DNA from: UBA7803 sp049454295
GTDB lineage: Bacteria; Pseudomonadota; Gammaproteobacteria; Pseudomonadales; Azotimanducaceae
DNA length: 18,412 nucleotides
NCBI GenBank assembly: GCA_049454295.1
Contig: JBMTYG010000056.1
Location: 1-18,412 of the forward strand
Reading direction: 5' to 3'
This document shows positions 1-6,497 of the stretch, in pieces (position 1 is the stretch's first letter; each line of letters opens with the position of its first letter). A program made the translations under genes and the position numbers. Below the pieces are notes generated by a model, which saw only the letters and a program-made list of their open reading frames with translations, was not told where the DNA came from and made no database searches.

Positions 1-186
1 GACGCCCCGAGCCGACAAAAAACCCATGAGCGCGACCGTGACGACCGCGCCTTCGAGCAAAAGTGCAACGGGCTGCAACAGGATATGGATGCCTGCCGTG
101 ACCGCCTGGTGGGTAAGTCCCCCCAGTAGAGCCAACAGGGCTAGCGCCAACATGATGCGCTGCGTCAGACGACTGGCATCGTTCAT
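1..186 (-). CDS. Partial membrane protein in the pilJ position (5' end only)
   Basis: A minus-strand frame starts at an ATG at 186 and stays open to the window edge, giving the first 62 residues. An AGAGGAG ribosome binding site inside the end of pilI supports the start, and the gap to the pilI stop is only 3 bases, so the two are co-transcribed. The visible part has a short polar N-terminus, a hydrophobic segment at about residues 11-24, and a second at about 32-58 interrupted by Glu45. In twitching chemotaxis clusters the gene after pilI is usually pilJ, a methyl-accepting chemoreceptor. That is inference from position only: the visible N-terminus does not resemble the PilJ I know, which follows its first membrane helix with a long periplasmic sensor. 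It could be a receptor with almost no periplasmic part or an unrelated membrane protein. No cytoplasmic signalling domain can be seen because the gene is cut. Confidence 0.65.
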   Translation of the reverse strand, partial: MNDASRLTQRIMLALALLALLGGLTHQAVTAGIHILLQPVALLLEGAVVTVALMGFLSARGV

Positions 187-189
187 GAG

Positions 190-759
190 TCAAGCACTCC
201 TCTTCGTAGCATCAAGAAACGCTGGATCAGCGAGAAGCCGCTCCAGATCAAATTGATTGAGAACCCGGGAACCCACTTGGACGCGCGCGGTTATCCAAGG
301 CGCGAGGGACTGCTGCCCAGCATTCGTATCGGGGCGCTCCGCCGCCGTCATTACCTGATCGGGCGCCACAAGTCCCAACACCTGATCGACAAAAAGCCCC
401 GCGCCCGGCTGGCGCGTCAGAGCGAGGACTACACCTTCCATCGCGGCTGGGGCGGCACCCAGATAAACGGCGAGGTCGACCACCGGCGTCAGACGCCCAT
501 CGATCGCCGCTAGCCCACGCAACCAGGGCTGCGTGCCGGGCACGCGTGCGACGCGAGGAGAACGCGCGACCCCGGCGACCTCCTCCATCCCGATAAGCCA
601 ACTCGATTGCGCGCAGGTGAACGCGACGAGCCTCCCTGAGCGCGCAACGCTTGGCGGCGGCGGCAGGGGGGTGCCATGGACCATCGCATCCGCCGCGAGC
701 GCCGCGAGCAGGGCGAAACCAGGCACCGATGCCTGCGTTGACAGTGGAGTCCTTGCCAC
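190..759 (-). CDS. pilI: PilI, CheW-like adaptor of the type IV pilus chemosensory (Chp) system
   Basis: This 189-residue protein has one CheW-like domain from about residue 40 to 180. CheW-type adaptors join chemoreceptors to the histidine kinase, here ChpA of the pathway that controls twitching motility in the cytoplasm at the cell pole. The segment from about residue 70, with P-G-x-x-x-W-x-x-G-x-x-x-x-x-G-R-x-x-P-V-x-D-L, is the typical CheW core, and the C-terminal FLDA resembles the end of Pseudomonas PilI. The N-terminal 40 residues are low-complexity and rich in Ala and Pro. The start is a GTG at 759 with a weak GAGAG site upstream. The gene follows pilG by 39 bases and precedes the partial membrane protein by 3, forming one operon. 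Assignment to PilI rather than a flagellar CheW rests on the neighbouring pilG and on pilT/pilU nearby. Confidence 0.85.
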   Translation of the reverse strand: MARTPLSTQASVPGFALLAALAADAMVHGTPLPPPPSVARSGRLVAFTCAQSSWLIGMEEVAGVARSPRVARVPGTQPWLRGLAAIDGRLTPVVDLAVYLGAAPAAMEGVVLALTRQPGAGLFVDQVLGLVAPDQVMTAAERPDTNAGQQSLAPWITARVQVGSRVLNQFDLERLLADPAFLDATKRSA

Positions 760-798
760 GGTGTCTCTCAGTGCACTCGGATCGCGAGTCGAATGCGC

Positions 799-1197
799 TC
801 AGTGTAACAAGCAGTCGATCGAGTCGAGCAGATCTTCGCGAGAGACCGGCTTAGTCAGGAACAGATCCGAACCCATCAAGCGACTGCGGGCGTGATCGAA
901 CAGGTCTTGCGCGTTTGACAGCATCACCACGGGAATGGAGCGGAAGCGCGGGTTGCTCTTGATGAGTGCGCAGGTCTGAAACCCGTCAAGGCGCGGCATG
1001 TTCGCGTCAACGAAAATAATCTCGGGATGATGATCTGCAATCTTCGCCAGAGCGTCGAACCCGTCGAAGGCTGTTAACACCTCGAAACCCTCGCGCTCGA
1101 GCACTCGTTCAGCATGGCGACGCGCCGTCTTGCTGTCATCGATGACCAGCGCTTTTCTTTTTGTTGCGAACGCTAACGCTTCGGCCATGTCCTTCAT
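799..1197 (-). CDS. pilG: PilG, single-domain response regulator of the type IV pilus chemosensory system
   Basis: A stand-alone CheY-type receiver of 132 residues with no output domain. Visible receiver residues are Asp20-Asp21 (metal binding), Asp64 in VDANMP (phosphate acceptor), Ser94, and Lys116-Pro117. The stretch from FDALAKIAD to LDGFQTCALIK is close to Pseudomonas PilG, which favours PilG over PilH. In Pseudomonas, PilG promotes pilus extension and raises cAMP when phosphorylated by ChpA. The frame is open upstream to 1311, but I chose the ATG at 1197 because an AGGGA site lies 8 bases before it and the protein then has PilG length; an ATG at 1188 is the main alternative. pilI follows after 39 bases with no pilH in between. 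The gene is divergent from gshB, as expected for this locus. Confidence 0.9.
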   Translation of the reverse strand: MKDMAEALAFATKRKALVIDDSKTARRHAERVLEREGFEVLTAFDGFDALAKIADHHPEIIFVDANMPRLDGFQTCALIKSNPRFRSIPVVMLSNAQDLFDHARSRLMGSDLFLTKPVSREDLLDSIDCLLH

Positions 1198-1241
1198 CCA
1201 TCGAATCCCTGAGGTGGGCATTCTTGCGGTGCGCCAAGATC

Positions 1242-1256
1242 GCGCGCCATGTGCCA
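1242..1256 (-). promoter_or_regulatory. Possible sigma-54 promoter upstream of pilG
   Basis: The minus strand reads TGGCACATGGCGCGC, which has the invariant GG, ten bases, then GC of a sigma-54 (RpoN) promoter and a full TGGCAC -24 half. The -12 half is GCGC rather than TTGC, so it is imperfect. Transcription would begin near 1230, about 33 bases before the chosen pilG start. RpoN control is well known for pilin genes but is not, to my knowledge, established for pilG. Chance matches to this short motif occur in GC-rich DNA. Confidence 0.25.
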
Positions 1257-1325
1257 GATGTGAAAGTTGTAAGCCAAAAGCAAGGCCTCGTTCCCGGGAA
1301 CTGCGGGGCATTTAGCGTATGGCGG

Positions 1326-1353
1326 TTGCCTGCGCGTGCAGCGGGGCGATAGT
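1326..1353 (+). promoter_or_regulatory. Possible sigma-70 promoter for gshB
   Basis: TTGCCT at 1326-1331 (4 of 6 matches to the -35 consensus) is followed after 16 bases by GATAGT at 1348-1353 (4 of 6 matches to the -10). Transcription would start near 1360 and give a leader of about 28 bases that includes the AGGAG ribosome binding site at 1377-1381. It is the best plus-strand candidate I found in the 190-base divergent spacer, but the match is only moderate. Confidence 0.3.
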
Positions 1354-1387
1354 TTAGAAGTCTTCTTTCCCACCCCAGGAGATCTCC

Positions 1388-2410
1388 ATGACCCTAGCTG
1401 CCACCGGCGCCGGGCGCCCCGTCCGGATCGGTTTCGTCATGGATCCGCTGCTGGGACTGTCCCTCAAGAAGGACTCGACGCTTGCGATGATCCGCGCCGC
1501 ATCGCGCCGCGGCTGGCGCGTTTCCTATATCGGACAGGAAGATCTGCTCTGGCAGGACGACCGCCCCTCGGCCATAGCATGCGACCTGACCCTGAACGGC
1601 CGGTTCGCCGAGACGCTTGATCCCGCCGACGTCAGGGGGGACTGGTTCACGCTGGGAGAGGCCGCAGTTACGCACCTGGCTGACTTCGACGTGCTCATGA
1701 TGCGTAAAGACCCCCCCTTCGATATGGAATACATCTACACCACCTATTTCCTCGAGCGCGCCGAGGCGGCCGGTGTGCTTGTGGTCAATCGACCGGCCAG
1801 CCTGCGTGATTGCAACGAGAAATTCTTTGCCACGGCCTTTCCGCAATGCGGCCCGCCGCTCGTCGTCAGCCGTCGCGAGGATGTGCTGCGTGCCTTCCAC
1901 GCAACCCACGGCAACGTGGTCTTCAAGCGGCTGGATGGCATGGGCGGATCTTCCGTATTCCGCATGATGGAGCGAGATCCGAATCTTGGCGTCGTGCTTG
2001 AAACACTGACCCGCGGCGGACGGGAACAAATCATGGGTCAGCTGTACCTGCCCGAAATCGCGCGCGGCGACAAACGCATCCTGATCGTTGACGGGGAGCC
2101 GGTGCCTTACGCACTCGCCCGCATTCCGCGCGAGGGGGAGGCACGGGGCAACCTGGCAGCGGGTGGTACCGGCGTCGGTCAACCGCTCTCCGACCGCGAT
2201 CGCTGGATTGCCGAACAGGTCGCGCCAGAACTGGTGCGACGCGGGCTTCTGTTCGTCGGTATCGATGTGATCGGCGACTACCTGACCGAGGTGAACGTGA
2301 CCTGCCCCACCTGCGTGCGAGAACTGGACGCACAGTTCGGACTCGACATCGCGGGACAACTCATGGACCGAATCCAACTCCGCCTGGATGCCAGGGACCC
2401 GCGTCCCTGA
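1388..2410 (+). CDS. gshB: Glutathione synthetase
   Basis: GshB joins gamma-glutamylcysteine and glycine using ATP, the second step of glutathione synthesis, in the cytoplasm. The 340-residue length is close to the family's usual 315-330. It shows the N-terminal fold with FVMDPL near residue 16, the RKDPPFDMEYIY motif at about 106-117, the ATP-grasp segment VVFKRLDGMGGSSVFR at 177-192, the flexible loop around IPREGEARGNLAAGGTG, and the C-terminal metal/ATP-binding motif at 301-313. In that motif the usual NVTSPT reads NVTCPT (Cys306). The ATG at 1388 has an AGGAG site 6 bases upstream. The stop codon overlaps the tonB start by one base. Divergence from pilG and coupling to tonB match the Pseudomonas arrangement. 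Confidence 0.96.
   Translation: MTLAATGAGRPVRIGFVMDPLLGLSLKKDSTLAMIRAASRRGWRVSYIGQEDLLWQDDRPSAIACDLTLNGRFAETLDPADVRGDWFTLGEAAVTHLADFDVLMMRKDPPFDMEYIYTTYFLERAEAAGVLVVNRPASLRDCNEKFFATAFPQCGPPLVVSRREDVLRAFHATHGNVVFKRLDGMGGSSVFRMMERDPNLGVVLETLTRGGREQIMGQLYLPEIARGDKRILIVDGEPVPYALARIPREGEARGNLAAGGTGVGQPLSDRDRWIAEQVAPELVRRGLLFVGIDVIGDYLTEVNVTCPTCVRELDAQFGLDIAGQLMDRIQLRLDARDPRP
2392..2409 (+). promoter_or_regulatory. Hairpin hiding the tonB ribosome binding site at the gshB stop
   Basis: CAGGGAC at 2392-2398, a CCGC loop and GTCCCTG at 2403-2409 form a perfect 7-bp stem with a tetraloop. It contains the only Shine-Dalgarno-like bases (AGGGA) before the tonB ATG at 2410 and ends one base before that codon. 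A ribosome finishing gshB would open it, so it may enforce translational coupling. The structure is seen directly; the function is inferred. Confidence 0.45.
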
Positions 2411-3189
2411 TGAGCGCAACCTCGGCATTCGCGTCGCCACCGACTCGCGCCTCACGCGTGGTGTTCGGTCGGGCGCTCGCTGTCGCGATCGGTCTGCATC
2501 TGCTTGGGCTCTACATGCTCGATACTGATTTCGTGCCCAAAGCCCCGGCGCCGATCGTCTTGGACGTGGTGCTCGAGCGGGTCGCACAAGATCCCGAGAC
2601 CCCGCGCTTGTCCGAAAAAGAGACAGGAGCCAGCGTCACAGCACCCGAGCAGCCACGAAGCGTGCGAACCCAGACAGGCGCAATGACTGAGCTCGAGAAA
2701 ACGTCGCCGCCGGCGAAGATCGACCTGAGCTCCAGCCCATCAGCTTCCAGCAATCCCACCCTTGAGCGTCCGCGCGATACCGACCGGACCCGACTGAATC
2801 TTGAACTCGGCGCCATCGAGACGGCGATCGCTGCAGACACCTCGCGGGTTGGTCGAGTGAGCGGCACGGAGGCTGGCTCCGCCATCGAAGCTGCCTATCT
2901 CAAAGCCTGGCGCCAACGCGTTGAGCGCATCGGCAATGCCAACTATCCCGGCGGCGGCGTCGAGGGGCGCCTGCGCATGCTGGTCGTGGTCGACGCCGAT
3001 GGGACGTTGGTCGAAGCTCGCCTGCTGACCTCGTCCGGCGTCCCCGCGCTCGATGCGGCGGCGCTGCGTATCGTCCGCCTGTCAGCGCCTTACCCGGCTT
3101 TCCCAGTCGAGCTTCGACGACGCTTCGACCGATTGGAGATTGTGCGCAGCTGGCAGTTTTCCCGACGTGGAGCCCGCATTGAGCACTGA
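2410..3189 (+). CDS. TonB-family energy transducer, TonB3-like
   Basis: A 259-residue protein with the TonB layout: a cytoplasmic N-terminus, one membrane helix at about residues 20-37 carrying His30 (TonB family helices use a membrane histidine), a charged, Pro/Ser-rich periplasmic linker to about 160, and a C-terminal TonB fold. In that last part AYLKAWRQRVERIGNANYP, the V-x-D-A-D-G-x-L strand, the SSG-x-x-x-L-D-x-A-A-L helix and the closing SWQF are typical. TonB proteins carry inner-membrane proton-motive energy to outer-membrane receptors. In Pseudomonas the TonB paralogue next to gshB and pilG (TonB3) is linked to twitching rather than iron uptake, so this may be a motility or envelope accessory; that is inference from position. 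No exbB or exbD is nearby. The ATG overlaps the gshB stop (TGATG), and its ribosome site lies in a hairpin. Confidence 0.88.
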   Translation: MSATSAFASPPTRASRVVFGRALAVAIGLHLLGLYMLDTDFVPKAPAPIVLDVVLERVAQDPETPRLSEKETGASVTAPEQPRSVRTQTGAMTELEKTSPPAKIDLSSSPSASSNPTLERPRDTDRTRLNLELGAIETAIAADTSRVGRVSGTEAGSAIEAAYLKAWRQRVERIGNANYPGGGVEGRLRMLVVVDADGTLVEARLLTSSGVPALDAAALRIVRLSAPYPAFPVELRRRFDRLEIVRSWQFSRRGARIEH

Positions 3190-3733
3190 ACTCTGCCTGC
3201 GATACCACTGTCTGCTCGCGATGCCCGATCTGCGCGATGACCCCTTTCGAGGAAGCGTGGTGTATCTCTGCGATCATGACGCCGGAGGCGCCATGGGTTT
3301 CGTGATCAACCGTGTCGCCGACCTCACCGTCGGCGAACTCTTTAAGCAGCTAGACCTCGCCACCCCCGTGGGCGCCGACCGCCCCGTGCTTGCGGGCGGG
3401 CCGGTCAGTCCGGAGCGCGGCTTCGTTCTGCATGACGGACTCGATACGTGCGCGTCGCTCCCGGTGGGCACCGGCCTCTATCTGAGCGTTGGCCGGGACA
3501 TACTCGAGATCATCGCCGCGGGCGCAGGTCCCCAGCGCTTTGAGCTCATTCTCGGCTACGCCGGATGGGGTCCCGGGCAACTCGAGGGTGAGCTCCTGGA
3601 GAACGCCTGGTTGACGGGGCCCGGGGACGCGGCGCTTGTGTTCGAAACGGCACTCGAACAACGCCAGCAGGCAATGTCCGCGCGCATCGGGTTCGACTAT
3701 CGACAGCTTTCGGGTCAGGCGGGACATGCATGA
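3179..3733 (+). CDS. yqgE: YqgE/AlgH family protein
   Basis: A 184-residue member of the YqgE/AlgH family (E. coli YqgE has 187). Recognisable parts are the opening CLLAMPDLRDDPFRGSVVYL, then DHDAGGAMGFVINR, the AGGPVSPERGFVLH segment, and LGYAGWGPGQLEGELLENAW near the centre. Its biochemical role is not established; AlgH has been associated with alginate expression in Pseudomonas, and the gene is very often paired with yqgF/ruvX as here. The frame is open far upstream inside tonB, but homology begins at about 3180. I chose the TTG at 3179, which has a GGAG site 6 bases upstream and overlaps the end of tonB by 11 bases. No ATG or GTG in this frame fits the family length. Confidence 0.9.
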   Translation: MSTELCLRYHCLLAMPDLRDDPFRGSVVYLCDHDAGGAMGFVINRVADLTVGELFKQLDLATPVGADRPVLAGGPVSPERGFVLHDGLDTCASLPVGTGLYLSVGRDILEIIAAGAGPQRFELILGYAGWGPGQLEGELLENAWLTGPGDAALVFETALEQRQQAMSARIGFDYRQLSGQAGHA

Positions 3734-3740
3734 GGCGCGC

Positions 3741-4154
3741 ATGACCGAATCCCCAACCCTGGTGCTGGCCTTCGACTTCGGCCTGCGTCAGATCGGCGTG
3801 GCAGTGGGACAGGCGCTGACCGGTACCGCAAGCCCCCTCGAGACGCTACGCGCCCGCGACGGCGCCCCAGACTGGGTCGCGGTCCGTACGTTGGTGGACA
3901 CTTGGCGACCGGAGCGGCTGCTCGTCGGGCTGCCGCTCAATATGGATGACACCGAAAGCGCAATGAGCGCACGCGCGCGCGCATTCGCCGAGCGCCTGGG
4001 TCGAACCACAAATACACCGGTCGAGCTGGTCGATGAGCGCCTGTCGTCGCGCGAAGCGGCTGCACGCTCCTCCCGGGGATCACCAAGGGATGCGGCCAGT
4101 CACGCAACGGCCGCTGCCGTTATCGCAGAAACCTGGCTCAGCGAGCGCGGCTGA
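3741..4154 (+). CDS. ruvX: RuvX/YqgF, putative Holliday-junction resolvase and pre-16S rRNA nuclease
   Basis: A 137-residue RNase H-fold nuclease (E. coli YqgF has 138). It has the first catalytic Asp in LAFDFG (Asp12), the LLVGLP strand at about 60-65, the VDERLSSREA motif at 97-106, and a final Asp before SHATAAAVI (Asp117). YqgF is implicated in maturing the 5' end of 16S rRNA; the Holliday-junction activity is by family analogy. I chose the ATG at 3741, which has a GAGG site 5 bases upstream. An in-frame ATG at 3726, overlapping the yqgE stop by 8 bases, is possible but has a poorer site. The gene ends the gshB-tonB-yqgE-ruvX run and converges on pilU with a 12-base gap. Confidence 0.93.
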   Translation: MTESPTLVLAFDFGLRQIGVAVGQALTGTASPLETLRARDGAPDWVAVRTLVDTWRPERLLVGLPLNMDDTESAMSARARAFAERLGRTTNTPVELVDERLSSREAAARSSRGSPRDAASHATAAAVIAETWLSERG

Positions 4155-4158
4155 CGCT

Positions 4159-4179
4159 GCGCGGTTTCAAAACCGGCGC
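4159..4179. terminator. Hairpin between convergent ruvX and pilU
   Basis: GCGCGGTT at 4159-4166 pairs with AACCGGCGC at 4171-4179 around a TCAA loop, giving 8 base pairs with one bulged G. It sits exactly where the two genes converge and includes the pilU stop codon. There is no T-tract on either strand, so it does not look like a classic intrinsic terminator. It may block opposing transcripts or stabilise their 3' ends. Confidence 0.35.
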
Positions 4180-5300
4180 AAAGGGGGTTCTTCGCTCACC
4201 AGAGCAAGACCCGAGTCGGCTGTCGGTGCCGCCGCCGTTTCTCCGAGCTTGATCATGAGCCGCAGGTCGTTCGCGGAATCGGCATGGGCAAGCGCCGTCT
4301 CGTAGGTAATCCGACCCGCTGCATGCAGATCACGCAGATGGTGGTCGAACGTCTGCATGCCATCTTCGGTTGAGCGCGCCATCAGCGCCTTGAGCAAATG
4401 CAGTTCAGCTTTGCGTATGTGATCGCTCGCTAACGGCGAATTCTGCAAAATCTCGATTGCCGGGCAACGTCCCGTGCCATCCGCCGCGGGCAACAGCTGC
4501 TGGGCGACCACCGCCCGAAGATTGAGCGAAAGGTCCATGAGCACCTGTCCGTGACGCTCGGCCGGAAAAAACTGGAGCACCCGGTCGAGCGCCTGGTTGG
4601 CATTATTCGCATGCAGCGTGCATAGGCAGAGATGCCCGGTTTCCGCAAACGCTAGCGCATGCTCCATGGTTTCGCGGCTGCGGACCTCGCCGATCATGAT
4701 CACGTCTGGGGCCTGCCGCAGGGTATTGCGGAGCGCGATCTCAAAACTCTCGGTGTCGATTCCGACCTCACGCTGGGTAACGATGCAGCCATCGTGTTCG
4801 TGCAGAAATTCGATCGGGTCCTCGATGCTGATGATGTGCCCGCGCGAATGCCGATTCCGATGCCCGATCATGGCGGCGAGGGAAGTGGATTTGCCCATCC
4901 CGGTCGCGCCAACAAACATGATGAGCCCGCGACGCGTCATGGCAAGCGATTCGAGCACGGACGGCAGCCCGAGTTCGGTCAGCGTCGGGATCCGGGTTTC
5001 GATTCGGCGCAACACCATCCCCGGCATGCCGCGCTGGTAGAACGCGCTGACGCGGAAACGCTGCCGATCGGCACCGGTGATCGCGAAGTTACTCTCATGG
5101 GAGCGTTCGAACGTGGCGCGCTGATGGGCGTCCATCACAGAGAAAACCAGCGCCGCGGCCGCCTGCGGCGCCAGCGGAACCGCGCTGATCGGGAGGATGT
5201 CGCCGTTGATCTTGAGCGCGGGCGCTCGGCCCGGTGTTACAAAGATGTCGGATGCAGCCTTATCGACCGCAAGGCGCAACAGCGCGTCGATCGCTTCCAA
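4167..5300 (-). CDS. pilU: PilU, type IV pilus retraction ATPase
   Basis: A 377-residue hexameric secretion-type ATPase (Pseudomonas PilU has about 382) that assists PilT in pulling back type IV pili at the inner-membrane base. Visible elements are Walker A GATGMGKST at 131-139, the Asp box ISIEDPIEFLHE, the atypical Walker B DVIMIGEVR around Glu205, and the His box LCTLHANNA around His230. The RGMPGMVLRRI and IVTQREVG segments are PilU-like rather than PilT-like, and the C-terminal AIRNLIRE of PilT is absent. The start is a TTG at 5300 with a strong AGGAG site 7 bases upstream; there is no nearby ATG that would give family length. The gene follows pilT by 41 bases on the same strand, so it is probably co-transcribed with it. 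Confidence 0.96.
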   Translation of the reverse strand: MEAIDALLRLAVDKAASDIFVTPGRAPALKINGDILPISAVPLAPQAAAALVFSVMDAHQRATFERSHESNFAITGADRQRFRVSAFYQRGMPGMVLRRIETRIPTLTELGLPSVLESLAMTRRGLIMFVGATGMGKSTSLAAMIGHRNRHSRGHIISIEDPIEFLHEHDGCIVTQREVGIDTESFEIALRNTLRQAPDVIMIGEVRSRETMEHALAFAETGHLCLCTLHANNANQALDRVLQFFPAERHGQVLMDLSLNLRAVVAQQLLPAADGTGRCPAIEILQNSPLASDHIRKAELHLLKALMARSTEDGMQTFDHHLRDLHAAGRITYETALAHADSANDLRLMIKLGETAAAPTADSGLALVSEEPPLRRF

Positions 5301-5341
5301 GAATCACTCCTGTCGAGGTTCGAGCATGGCGAGTCCCGCTC

Positions 5342-6376
5342 CTAGAGCTGCTCGGGCATACGGGCCTTGGCCCGCGCAGTTTCGCGCGTGATCACATTGC
5401 GCTGGACGAGCGTTTTTAATGACTGATCGAGAGTGGTCATGCCATGCGCGGCGCCCGTCTGGATCGCCGAGTACATCTGCGCGACCTTGCCCTCGCGGAT
5501 CAGGTTTCGAATCGCGGGCGTGCCAACCATGATCTCGTGCGCCGCCACGCGACCACCACCCACCCGTTTCAAGAGCGTCTGCGATATCACCGCCTGCAGC
5601 GATTCCGACAGCATGGCGCGCACCATATCTTTTTCTTCCCCTGGAAAGACATCGATCACCCGGTCAATGGTCTTGGCCGCCGACGTCGTGTGCAGGGTCC
5701 CAAACACCAGATGCCCGGTTTCGGCCGCGGTCAGCGCAAGCCGAATCGTCTCCAGATCGCGCATTTCGCCAACCAGAATAATGTCCGGATCTTCGCGCAG
5801 GGCGGAGCGCAGCGCCTCGTTGAAGCCATGGGTATCCCGGTGCACCTCACGCTGATTGACGAGACAGCGTTTGCTGTCGTGAACGAACTCAATCGGGTCC
5901 TCGATGGTGAGAATATGGTCATGCCGGTGCGTGTTGATGTGATCGATCATGGCGGCCAGCGTCGTGCTCTTACCCGAGCCCGTCGGTCCGGTAACCAGAA
6001 CCAATCCTCTCGGGAGGCCGGCGATGTTGCGAAAGACATCGCCCATGGCCAGCTCTTCAAGGGTCAGCACCCGCGACGGAATGGTGCGAAAGACCGCCCC
6101 GGCACCGCGATTCTGGTTAAACGCGTTCACGCGAAACCGCGCGAGCGCCGGCACGTCGAAGGAAAAATCGGCTTCGAGAGCGGACTCGAATTCCTTGCGC
6201 TGCCGGTCATTCATGATGTCGTAAACGAGCGCATGCACGTCGCTATGCGACAGCGCCGGGACGTCGATTCGTCTGATGTCTCCATCGACCCGTATCATCG
6301 GGGGCAGCCCTGCGGAGAGATGTAAGTCCGAAGCGCCCTGAGCAACGCTGAACGCCAAGAGCTCCGTGATTTCCAT
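5342..6376 (-). CDS. pilT: PilT, type IV pilus retraction ATPase (twitching motility)
   Basis: The main retraction motor of type IV pili. At 344 residues it matches Pseudomonas PilT in length and is highly similar from MEITELLAFSVAQGASDLHL onward. Motifs seen are Walker A GPTGSGKST at 130-138 (Lys136), Asp box LTIEDPIEFVH at 157-166, Walker B DIILVGEMRD at 198-207 (Glu204), His box around His229, and AIRNLIRE at 288-295, which is required for retraction in other PilT proteins. The frame is open upstream to 6499, but the ATG at 6376 has a GGGGA site 6 bases before it and marks the start of homology. pilU follows after 41 bases, and yggS diverges 121 bases away, as in Pseudomonas. Confidence 0.98.
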   Translation of the reverse strand: MEITELLAFSVAQGASDLHLSAGLPPMIRVDGDIRRIDVPALSHSDVHALVYDIMNDRQRKEFESALEADFSFDVPALARFRVNAFNQNRGAGAVFRTIPSRVLTLEELAMGDVFRNIAGLPRGLVLVTGPTGSGKSTTLAAMIDHINTHRHDHILTIEDPIEFVHDSKRCLVNQREVHRDTHGFNEALRSALREDPDIILVGEMRDLETIRLALTAAETGHLVFGTLHTTSAAKTIDRVIDVFPGEEKDMVRAMLSESLQAVISQTLLKRVGGGRVAAHEIMVGTPAIRNLIREGKVAQMYSAIQTGAAHGMTTLDQSLKTLVQRNVITRETARAKARMPEQL

Positions 6377-6497
6377 ACCCGTTCCCCTGACCGCTCGCCA
6401 ACGCGAGTGATTAACGTCTGTAGTATGATTCCGACCCGCTGAATCTCCACGCCAGGACCCACCCCCCGCCTCTGAAACTGAGACAAGGTTGGCACTC
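6377..6497. promoter_or_regulatory. Divergent pilT/yggS promoter region
   Basis: This 121-base spacer must hold the start of pilT-pilU on one strand and probably of the long yggS block on the other. The only recognisable box is TATGAT at 6424-6429 on the plus strand, 5 of 6 matches to the -10 consensus, but no good -35 lies 16-18 bases upstream of it. I see no convincing minus-strand promoter, operator or terminator. Confidence 0.4.

Noticed and set aside
775..789. Small inverted repeat ACTCG/CGAGT between pilG and pilI
   Set aside because: A 5-bp stem with a 5-base loop is too weak and has no T-tract; likely chance.
1394..2587. Long antisense open frame of nearly 400 codons opposite gshB
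   Set aside because: It has no recognisable domain and lies opposite a clear glutathione synthetase; such frames are common in GC-rich genes.
5444..6325. Open frame of about 290 codons on the plus strand opposite pilT
   Set aside because: It mirrors pilT, which is near-identical to known PilT over its whole length; the product has no family features.
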